Shown here: positions 48,958-58,730 of the stretch, piece after piece | How positions within the stretch are numbered: the stretch's first letter is position 1 | How the letters are laid out: each line of letters opens with the position of its first letter | Source of the DNA: Diphasiastrum complanatum | Taxonomy: Eukaryota; Streptophyta; Lycopodiopsida; Lycopodiales; Lycopodiaceae | Assembly (NCBI GenBank): GCA_029204225.1 | Contig: CM055101.1 | Coordinates: forward strand, 45,867,906 to 45,931,905 | Reading direction: 5' to 3' | Length of the DNA stretch: 64,000 nucleotides | Notes under the pieces: model-generated | Database searches by the model: none | What the model was told of the DNA's origin: nothing | The model's input: only the letters and a program-made list of their open reading frames with translations | Program-made: the position numbers and the translations under genes

Positions 48958-50099
48958 TAGATTTCCACTACCTAGTTTAACTGTATTTTAGCTATTTTCT
49001 TGCTTTTTAGAGTAGTTTTAGGTAGACTTTTGGGTGTTTAGAGTTAGTTTTCTGTATTTTTTTGTGTTTGGACTGTTCACAGTTAGCGGAGGAGGTGAGA
49101 GAGGGTAGAGGAGGCCCTGAATAGCCTCTAAGGGCTTGAAACCCAAACCAACTAGCCAAAAAATCCAAAAAATACACCAAGCTGCACTTTGGAGAGAAAA
49201 AGAGTCTAAAATCTCATCAGATTTTTATATCTCCAGAATCATGAGAATTAACCCTTGCATGACTGGCAGCAGCTCCAGGTTCCATCTCAGTGAGACCAGG
49301 ACACAGAGAAACTTGCAAGAGTTAGTTTGATGTCTAAGTGCCTGTGCGAGAGCTCCCAGTGAAAGAAAGATGGAAAAGTACCAGTGAACCCTCGCAGACA
49401 GCAAAATTTTCAGTTCCAGTAGTCAAGAACTCTCGCAGAGGATTCTAAAGTTCTATTGCAGTGAGATCAGGACACAGAAGAGCTTGCGAGAGTTAGTTTG
49501 ATTCTAGTGAGCAGAAAATTGGATATAAGTGCAAAAAAATCACTAAAATGTGAAGATCCAGCAAATCCTTCCAGTAAGAACTCTCGCAGACCCTCTCAAT
49601 CGATTTAGAATGTCAATTTACATCAGTGATGAAGCCTGCGAGACTTAGTGTGAAGATCTAGTGAAGATCAAGCCAAAAAAGTGGTTTTGAACCTTCGCAG
49701 ACAGTCAAATTTCTACTTCTTGTGAGAGTTAACTCTCGTAGAGATTCCTATAGTGAGACTGATCCAGATCCAGCTACTGTGAGCCTTGCGAGAGTTACTT
49801 TCCAGAGATCTGAAAGATATCAAGTTTTTTGCTTACTAAAACAGCTAAAAAATCCTCGCACATCCAACCCTCGCACAAGAGAACCCTCACAGACTAGATC
49901 AGTGGAAAGAACTGCATCAGATCCAGCTATTGTCCAAATCTCAAGTCAATCAGTGCAAGGAGTAAAAAGTTATCAAGTAAAAACCACCGTAAAGGGCCTA
50001 AAATTCACTTCCGGCTGATCAGATTGATCGGATCCTTAGAGATCTAGACTGCATCCTACTGTATAAGCAAGATCCAATCACTTTGGAACCCACCATCGG
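48958..50099 (+). other. Gypsy leader with clustered GCGAGAGTT motifs
   Basis: The 1.1-kb untranslated leader has at least ten copies of TGCGAGAGTT or its complement AACTCTCGCA, in both orientations, between 49345 and 49890. They include 49428-49439, 49485-49494, 49579-49590 and the self-complementary pair at 49721-49742. No coding is seen before the Met at 50100. Confidence 0.8.
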
Positions 50100-51585
50100 A
50101 TGAATCTAAGATCGGGACGATCAATAGCACGAAGGATAGCAAATCAAGCACCACACCTTCCCAGATTAGCAGCTGTGCAACAAGAGGCAAAACCGAAACC
50201 AGCACCAATGGATCCAATGGGCCAACCTGTACCTGTCGCTCCCTTGCAAACAGTCCAAAGAGCACCACAGATGGAAATACCAAAATACGATGGATCATCA
50301 GATCCCATCTGATTCCTTCAGATCTATGAGCAAGCTTGTGAAATCTATGGTAAACGGACACCTGCGGAGAAGCTGATGTTGTTTCCCATGTCCTTATTGG
50401 CAGTGGCTCAAGATTGGTTTTTCAACCTGTCAGAGGAAGAAAAATCCATCTGGGAAGCGGTTAAGGCGGCTCTTTACGCGCTTTAAACCAAAAAAGTTCC
50501 TAGAAGACCTGTTTCTCCTGCTGAGCAAAGTCAAGATGGGAAAACGAGAAAGGGTCGGGGACTATATTGAGCGGGTCAAACACTTACGATCCGAGTGCAG
50601 TGTAGCCCTAACTCCCAATCACGTGGTGATCATATGGTTCCTAGCCGAACTACCATGAAGCATCAAAAGAGAACTAAAACGACGGGAGCAGTACGCTACT
50701 CTACAAGAAGCTATGGAAGATGCCATCAGGGAAGAGAATGAGGGATCTGACGACGAATATCCATCCACCCACACCCCTACTCCCTCGTTAGCATCATCAT
50801 CATCAAATGCATCTGCTCCATCCACCGAACTGCTATTGGAGCAAATGACAAAATTACACAAACAGCAGATGGAGCAACTTACGGCGCAATTTGACCAGAA
50901 ACTGAAGGCCTTACAAGGAGCTGTAGCAATAACGCCACGTCAACCAAAACCAAACCAGCTGCAGTATCTAAGACGGGAAAATGTATGGTGTTCAGTGTGC
51001 ACGCAAAACCATACAGCGAACGAGTGTCCAGTCCTAAAGCAAAATCTGAGACTGACACATAGATTCTACCATCTGTGCAATGCAACATCGCATGATACAG
51101 CATTTTGCCCGTTCAACCCCCGGATTGTTCAACAGAAGAGAAGTCCTTATCAAACTTCCTATCCTTACCATCAAGGGGCACCCAACGCGGCACCAAGGTA
51201 CGGCGCACCAAACCAACCATAGCATATGGCCTTACCTGCTCCACCAGGGCCAGCCAATCAACAAGTGGCCCATGTAAACCTGACAGCAGCAGAACCAGAG
51301 ATGCAAATGCCACCTCAACCTAAGCAGCAGCAATGGTACGGACCAGATGAACCATTTATGGATCCTGCCATAAATGAATGTGTTGCGGCCTATGCAGCTC
51401 AAACTCAGCGTCAAGGCGGAAGAAATTACGGCTGCTACGGATGCGTCGAAGGACATAGAATTGCAGAATGTCCCTACAAGGGACAATATACATCCTTCTG
51501 CCGAGAATGCGGTTATGGACATTGTTACAAGAATTGTCCATTTAAACCCGGAACCAATGCACCTCTGAACTTCATTGCAATATAG
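50100..51585 (+). pseudogene. Gypsy gag with four zinc knuckles of CX2CX3HX4C spacing
   Basis: Met at 50100 (MNLRSGRSIARR), basic N-terminus, Pro-rich part, then the gag core EIPKYDGSSDPI, TGA (50310-50312), FLQIYEQACEIYG and AQDWFFNLSEEEKSIWEAV. A one-base frameshift lies near 50485, then YIERVKHLRSECSVALTPNHVV. A Ser/Thr-rich acidic linker and a coiled helix (LLLEQMTKLHKQQMEQLTAQF) precede the knuckles. These are CSVCTQNHTANEC (50998-51036), LCNATSHDTAFC (first Cys lost), CYGCVEGHRIAEC and CRECGYGHCYKNC (51502-51540). A TAG at 51223-51225 splits them. The spacing between second Cys and His is three residues, one shorter than the usual retroviral CX2CX4HX4C. Confidence 0.85.
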
Positions 51586-52350
51586 CAACCAGCAGTTCCA
51601 GCAGGGATGCCATCGGAAGGATGACAATTCCACACTCCTGTATTAGCCGTTACACGAACACTAAAGAGGAAGGAAGTGGCTCCCTCACCACCACCATTGG
51701 TCACTGACGACCAACCCTCAACTTCAGCGTCATATCCGAATGTGAGAGAAGAAAGAAGACAGTAGCAAAAAATAAGACACTGGGTACAGAAAGCACAAGC
51801 GGAGGAAAAAGAGCAAGAAAGAGATAATCCTGCAAAATCTCCAGTTGGCGTTGAACGGGAACCGCAAACGAGCTCATCACTGCGCACTGATCAGAATGAT
51901 CGGTTGCAGAAACATGAACCACCTTTTCACATGGTGGAGCCCGAGGAACCACACACTGAAAGGCTCGCACTTTTACTATCAAGCCATGTTAGTTTACCAC
52001 TCGGAGAACTGTTGCGGATTGCACCACAAGCGAAAAGCCTTCTAGTTGAATGGGCCAAAGCGGATGAGGATTCAGTAGCGCCTGAGCCCATATATTGTAC
52101 AGGCTATGAAGAAACAAGTAACGTCCTCCACGTCGGAGCAGCATGGGAAAGTGAGGAACACAACATCACTTTGCCAATCAAACACAAGAGATACGAGGAT
52201 GAGGCGGCAGTAGTAGATGGAGGATCGGGTGTCAATTTGATCTCCACTACTTTGTACAAAAAATGGGGTTTACAAGGATTGAAGCCAGCAAGACTCGCCA
52301 TCAAGCTAGCTGATCAATCCTGTGTGAAACCACAAGGTGTAGTTGCCGAT
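51586..52350 (+). pseudogene. Gypsy protease, N-terminal half
   Basis: After a linker rich in Glu, Gln and Arg, the frame 51904-52350 contains a helical part (LPLGELLRIAPQAKSLLVEW) and the retropepsin start AAVVDGGSGVNLISTTLYKKWG with catalytic Asp at about 52217-52219. It reaches GVVADF at 52350, where foreign sequence follows. The missing half of the enzyme resumes at 55187. Confidence 0.8.
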
Positions 52351-55186
52351 TTTAGTGCATTTTTTTGGTCAAAATTTCAAAATTGTAGAACTACAATCAT
52401 TGATGCTAATTTTCTAGAAGAAAATGTGCTAGATGTATCTCATATGTGCAAAATCTGCTATTATGCCACTTTTTACTGATATACAAATGTGGCTATGTTA
52501 AAGAGTAGCTATGAAATTCTATGGCATGTTCAAATGTCATAATCAATTTTCAAATGATAGTTATACCAGACAAATTAGAGCTATTTTTAGTAAGTTTGTT
52601 AAATAGCAATAAGCTATTTTTAGCAACACTCATAAGTGACTTTGATGGATGATAATATCGACCGTTGCTAAGTAGTTTTATTAAACGGCAATTTTTCGTC
52701 ATATTGTAATGATGAAATGTACTTTATATCATGATTAATAAAAGATGCCCATGTACCTTTAAGGCATTGACTTAAGTTTCAAGGAAAAGTCTTTAGGTTA
52801 AGGGTTCGACGACGATCAGTTGCGGTTTCTAGTGAAGAGCAGTTTGTGACTTAGAAAATCTTGTTACTGGAAGAAGTGAAATGAAAACGGCAGTTAAAAA
52901 ATTGTTGATGCAAAGTACAATGCAGACTTACAAATCAAACTTGTTGGGTTGATGTTAGACAAGTTTTCCGAGTTCGAAATATTGATATTTTGGTGATTTC
53001 CCTTGGTGGGGATGACGGTTGATTATACTGAGTGTCGGTTTGTACGCGATGCTGAGTTGCTAGTTTTATGATGGTTCGTGTTGAATACGAAGTCACGGGT
53101 AACACAGACAAGAATGGAAGGAATGGTGATACCTATGAGACAGTTCGACATCCAGAAAAAAATCGGAGTTTCGAAAAACAAAAAAGAACTGGGAAAATGA
53201 TTTTTGGAGGCCAACAGTATGCAAAGAGCCCTCTTTGTCAAAATGAAGGGTGAAATGGGTTTCAAGAAGAGACAATGGCTTTCAATGGAAGGTGGTTATG
53301 AAGAGGGACGTGTCTCGTTTCAGAGAAGAGAGAAAAAGACTCCTGAGGAAAAGAAGCATCATTCATTCTTTGCAGGTGAGAGAAACCAAGAGCCATTTTC
53401 TGATTCAGAGCCGTGAGTTCGTTCTGAGAGAAGCGTGAGCGAGAAGTTTTCCCATGCAAGAATGTTTCGTGGATGTTCTGGGCATTGAATTTGAGTGAAG
53501 GACAGACTGATCGCTGAAATTTGTTGTTGAAGTGCGATACAACCCTGCTGTCCAGTTTAATATATTCTTGACAGAATGTCAGTTTATGGTTTGATCGCTG
53601 GTTCTGACTTTGTTTGAGTGATTTGGAAAATGCTATGTGCCGTAAATTTGATAAAAAAGCTGAAAATCTGAGTGGAGAGTCATTACTACCATCCGAAGGT
53701 CGTTGATGATGGCTATCCCTAAAATCTACGGCTGGCTATCTTGCTGCTCTGCTCATCTTGAGGAAATACAGCCATCGCTACTGTCTGAATCATTAATGTC
53801 TTCTCAAACTCTTTGAAATTTGATTGGTGAATTGATCTGCTCTATTCCGAAGGAGCGATCTACTTATGAACGAAACCCATGCTGTGTCTGTGGAAGAGAG
53901 TAATGCTCTGCACAGTTCTAGAGATGTTGTTCTGTGAAAGGGAGGCCACGTTTCAACATCGCTGACCGCTGACTATTGCGATCTGAGCCTGAAAAGCGAG
54001 GAGGAGGAGAGGGCCGTGGAGAGAGAATCCACGCGACCCAGCCCACGCCTATTTCTGAGTTGTGTGAAAGAGACGACCCGGTAAATTGATGGAACCGGCA
54101 GTCTGGCAGTAAAGTATGTGGACTATTGAAGAAAAATGCACAGCGACTCCAACTGTTGAAGAAAAGACCTTAGCCTATGGACAGTCTCCTTGAAATTTAA
54201 GTCAGAGCATAAGGATCTGAGGTGAAATCATTTACCTTTTTACTATATTTTTTTTTGGTTTTATCATTCAGTGAAGCATGTAGACTGGTTTTTTTCGGTT
54301 ATTATGAATACTAAGTATCTGTTTTTTATGAATCTGAAAAAAAAATTGGATTCATGTGCTCATATTGAATCTATAACCCAGAGTATACAGTAAATGGTAT
54401 GTTTTTACAGTCTAATGAATTACAGATTTACCTTCTGCTGTAAAAACTCCAAAAAATAAAGAACAATTAGATTTTGTTTTTTATAATGGAATATTATATA
54501 TGCTTTTCAAGAGTTGAACTTATTAAGGATTTTCAAATGGCTATAACTTCTAATCCGTAACTCGGATCCGAATGATCCAAAAAAGTAAATTGATTCTTAA
54601 AACTCATAGAATTCACTAAAATTGAGAAAAATGACTTTTAAAAGAATCTTATCATAAATTTCTCAGTTTGAGTGATGTGTAATGCTTAACAAATATACTT
54701 AGCATGATAAATCAGCTATTGCTAATCCATTGAAAAATATGGAGAAGCTATCGCTCAAAGTGGTTGAAAACACCATTAGAGCTATATATATATTATATAT
54801 TTCCAAAACCACATGAAAAACACCATTAGAGCTATATATATATTATATATTTCCAAAACCACATACATTATCATGATAAAACCATTGAAAAAAATGGTCA
54901 AGTTTTCATGATAAATCATGGCAATTGCATCAAAGATTGAATCAAATTAAGTTTGCTTGATTGGAGAGAATACAAAATTAGTAAATGAAAAACATTTATA
55001 TCATTGAAAAGAATATTTGAGATGGATTACTTATGAGGTGAATGGGTTTGAACTTAAGTTACCTTCTAGTATAATCTATGGCGATATCCGAACTAGAAAC
55101 CCAATGACTGGCTTCATAATCATACCAAAACCTCGCTATAGTGTTATGAACACTATTAAGCAATACAACGAACGTACCACACCGAT
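52351..55186. mobile_element. Unidentified 2.8-kb insertion inside the gypsy protease
   Basis: The protease reads to GVVADF before it and resumes with IKIDM ... VITFVVMDIPESPSAYRVLLGRPW after it, so this is an insertion. CCGAT occurs at both joins (52346-52350 and 55182-55186), a candidate target duplication, though rejoining the sides leaves a one-base frame difference. The content is AT-rich with no recognisable transposon protein, no LTR pair and no terminal inverted repeat that I could see. A 50-bp tandem duplication containing TATATATATA lies at 54765-54864. Confidence 0.6.
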
Positions 55187-56462
55187 CCCTATAAAGATAG
55201 ACATGTAGTTTGTGATTACTTTTGTAGTCATGGATATACCTGAATCTCCATCTGCATACCGTGTTTTACTAGGAAGACCATGGGTGAGAACTGTGCAAGT
55301 AGTACACAACTGGGGTACGGGAAAACTCACCTTTGAGAACAGAGAGCAGGCTGTAAAGGTTGATCCAACCACATGGGCGGTGAAACCTATTGCACCCAAA
55401 GTTGATGACGGATCATCCACGATAGAGCACACGATTGATCAGCCAAGGGCAGCCAAGGGGGGTCACTATCATTCAGAGACGGATATCGTGATATGGACGG
55501 ATGCATTAGCAACTATTGACTGCCAGGCATGTCAATATGAATCAAATCCGAAACCTAGTACATCTTCACCCAAGTGTTACACTATGGACACACCCATCAC
55601 ATTTGGGGTGAATATGATAAATGTAGCATGGCTATCAGCAGAACCTATTGAGAGCCCAGTGGACAATGATTTGGTCCCTTGGCAACATGCTCTAACTTAT
55701 AATAAAGAGATTGAGTTGGCTGATGAACAGGTCTTACACCACATGGACCCAGATCGTTACGGAATCAGGAAAGTACCAACTCAACCACCGCAAAAGTCTG
55801 CTATGGCGAAAGTCTCAAGGGTTGATCCACCCAAGGCACCTGCAAATAAGAAGAATCAATTGAAGCAGCGCTACAACCAGGTGATCCGTTGGAGTGATCT
55901 ACCCGATGAGGCGATAGCTATAGTGGATGTGGATATTCCAACCCCCCACGTGCATACGGATGTATCGAAGTATGTAGTAGGAGCAGTCTTAACCCAGCCA
56001 GGTGAACACAAAAAGGATTTTTCAATCCGATTTGCAAGCCGACAGCTCAGTGATACTGAAATGAATTATTCAACCACAGAGCGGAAAGCACTGGCAATGA
56101 TCTATGCGGTTAAGAAATTTCGACACTACTTGATGGCCACACATTTTGCTTTTTATACGGACCATCAACCCTTGCTCTATCTCGTTAATAAAACTTGCAA
56201 CACCGGAAGAATCACCAGATGGCTACTTCTGTTGTTGGAGTTTGATTTTCGGATAGTAGTTTGCAGGCGAAAACAACATTACATGGCAGATCATGTGTCA
56301 CAAATCAAAGGGAAGGAGATTGCAAACCAACCTGACAATGAGCTGACAGATGCTGCCTTATTTTACATGGACACAGTACCAGAATGGGCGACCAACATTG
56401 TTGGATATCTATGCGGGGCCAACCAGACAAGTCTTTACCAAAGGCTGAACAGCAGAAATTGA
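55187..56462 (+). pseudogene. Gypsy protease end fused to RNase H; reverse transcriptase deleted in frame
   Basis: After a TAG at 55206-55208, the frame 55212-56462 is open for 416 codons. It has the protease C-terminus (VVMDIPESPSAYRVLLGRPW), a linker of roughly 180 codons ending NQLKQRYNQVIRW, and then, without any reverse transcriptase palm motif, HVHTDVSKYVVGAVLTQPGE, the start of RNase H (about 55943). RNase H continues through SRQLSDTEMNYSTTERKALAM, YTDHQPLLYLVNKT and DHVSQI. The missing part is the whole polymerase domain, roughly 1.3 kb by comparison with usual gypsy length. The reading frame survived the deletion. It ends by frameshift near 56400. Confidence 0.85.
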
Positions 56463-57635
56463 TTTTAAATGCTAGACCTTATCAGTTGATTGCCGGCCAG
56501 TTGTATCGAAGAGGTCCAGATGGAATTCTTCGGCGGTGTATTCTTCCTCATGAGGCCACCCAAATCGTTTCGCTTTCACATGAAGTCATGGGTGGAGGTC
56601 ATTTTGCATCTGACATTACAGTTCGCAAGATCCTACAATCAGGGTGTTGGTGGCCAACGATTCATAAGGATACGGAAGAATACTTGAAAAAGTTCGATGC
56701 ATGCCCAAAGGGCAAGGAGACCAACGAGATTGAATTACAACTTACTACACCCGATCTTAGCCCAAGCACCATTCAAAAAGTGGGGATTGGATTACATCGG
56801 TCCAATTCACCCTGCAGCAAGGAGTTCCCAGGCTCGATACATAATCGTAGCCACAGACTACCTCACCAAATGGGTCGAAGCCAAGGCAATAAGAGTAGCT
56901 GATGCTAGGACCACTGCCAAGTTCCTTTATGAAAATATCATTATACGCTTTGGATGCCCGGTGGAGCTAGTCAGCGATTGCGGAAGCCATTTCATCAACG
57001 AGACCATCAAGGTCCTGTTGGAAGAATTCTTCGTGATCCACAAAACCAGTACGCCTTATTATCCTCGTGGTAATGGGCAAGCAAAGTCATCCAATAAGAT
57101 CATGTGTAGCGTGCTCATGAAAACAGTTCAAGCTCGCAGATCGGATTGGGAACATAAGTTGCATGCTGCACTGTGGGCATTCAGGACAGCATATAAAGGA
57201 AGCATTGATCAAACACCCTTCCAATTGGTATATGGTCAGGATGCTGTAATGTCAGTAGAGTTTTTAGTTCCTTCATTAAGGATTGCCACCATGCAACGTC
57301 TTAATGAGTCCAAATCTCTACAACTACGCCACGAAGTTTTGCATAAACTCTGTGAAACACGCTTACCAGCGGTGCACGCATTGGCAGCTGAAAAGGAAAG
57401 ACGCAAGGCATGGCAGGATCTCAGGTTACAAAAGAAGGATCTTCGCTCCGGAGATCTGGTCCTGATGTATAAAACCAAGGCGATCAAGGGAAAGTTAAAA
57501 TTCACAAGCAAAGGTCCTTATAGGATCAAAGAAATTCTTAATCATGGAGCCGTGAATTTGAAAAAGCTAGATGGGACACCATTCGATACACCCATCAACG
57601 GTAGCCGGTTGCACAAATACTGGCCACCACAGTAA
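56463..57635 (+). pseudogene. Gypsy integrase with the catalytic Glu changed to Lys
   Basis: The N-terminal part (YQLIAGQLYRRGPDGILRRC, GGGHFASDITVRK) contains the zinc finger, where one Cys is replaced by Phe (KKFDAC). A frame change occurs near 56700, and 56697-57635 then gives WGLDYIGPIH, VATDYLTKWVEA (first Asp), LVSDCGSHFIN (second Asp) and RGNGQAKSSNK. In that last motif the codon at 57084-57086 is AAG; copy C has GAA there. The C-terminus with KGPYRIKEILNHGAV ends at KYWPPQ. There is no chromodomain. The DDE enzyme is therefore expected to be inactive. Confidence 0.88.
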
Positions 57636-58730
57636 GATGGATCCAGATTGGCAATGGCACATTACGAAAAGCTATTCTACTAAACCATCATCGCTAGATC
57701 TAAGAAGGTCAAGCCAAATCAAGCTAGATACATTCACATTCAGCCAGATCTGGCAAGATCGAAAAAATCCATCAAAATCCAAAAAGGATCCAAATCCAGA
57801 TAGGATCAAGAAGGAAGCATATCATCAGACTGACTGATGGATCTACTACCAAGTATCCATCAAAACTTCCAGAGAACCACCAACAATCAGATCAAGCATG
57901 AATGAAGCTGATTACCAGTTTACAAAAGTTAAAAATCAGAACATCTCGAGATCTCATCTAAAAACACTCTGAAAGAGCACTTTTCTCATGATTTATTGAG
58001 ATCCCCTGGGAGGTAGCTCTTGAAACTTGGACAGTCACCAGATCTGACTTAGATGCATCCATGAAAATCTTTGCGAGAGTTCCTGATGGAGGAATCATCA
58101 CTTTTTAGTGTATGCGAGAGTTCCTAGAAGCTGAATTTTCAGAACTCTCACAGAGCCTCAAGGTCATCTTACCAACCCTCGCAAGGTGCCTAAATGGAAT
58201 CAAAGCAGTGAAATTAGCCTGCCTACATGGTCTGATCTTGAAAATCCAATCACATGAACAACTTGTGCGAGAGATCACTTCTTGCGAGAGTTGAACCCTT
58301 GCAGACAGCCTGAACCCTCACAGAACCTTCACATAGCAGTCAAATCACCTTCTGAACTCTCGCAGACTTCCCTGAGATCTTAGAATTTTGTGAAGAAGGT
58401 GCCTACCAAAATTTGGGTGGAACTGAGTAAGGGAAAGTGGATTTCACCTAATACGCACTCTAAATTCCGCTATATAAGGGCTGAATTCGAGTCATTTGTC
58501 ACCTTTGCTAGCGAAGCTCTACCAAAATTTACACTGAAATTACTAAGTTCTCCGTTTGCGACCAAACTTCCTACCAGCTATCATCTGATCATACTGAACA
58601 CCGATCTACGCTCTGAACTACACTTCTTATCATCCAACACTCGTTATTCACAGTTTTCTGTCGTTTTCACACCCTTTTCCATTTTCCACCGTTTTCTCTA
58701 TTTTTTCGACTGCTAATCATCACTGCTAAT
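57636..58730 (+). other. Spacer between integrase and aORF with GCGAGAGTT motifs
   Basis: Holds the second cluster of TGCGAGAGTT and its complement (58071-58367, about eight copies) and a block conserved with copy C at 58483-58540. A TATATAAGG at 58471-58479 lies 260 bases before the aORF Met and could be an internal promoter for a separate transcript. Confidence 0.65.
58471..58479 (+). promoter_or_regulatory. Candidate internal TATA box for the aORF
   Basis: TATATAAGG just upstream of a DNA block conserved between copies. Copy C has no clear TATA box at the corresponding place on its coding strand, which weakens the call. Confidence 0.3.

Noticed and set aside
55900-56460. Possible endogenous pararetrovirus because an RNase H occurs without a reverse transcriptase
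   Set aside because: An integrase follows directly and LTR, Asp-tRNA primer-binding site and gag knuckles precede it, so it is an LTR retrotransposon with a deletion.
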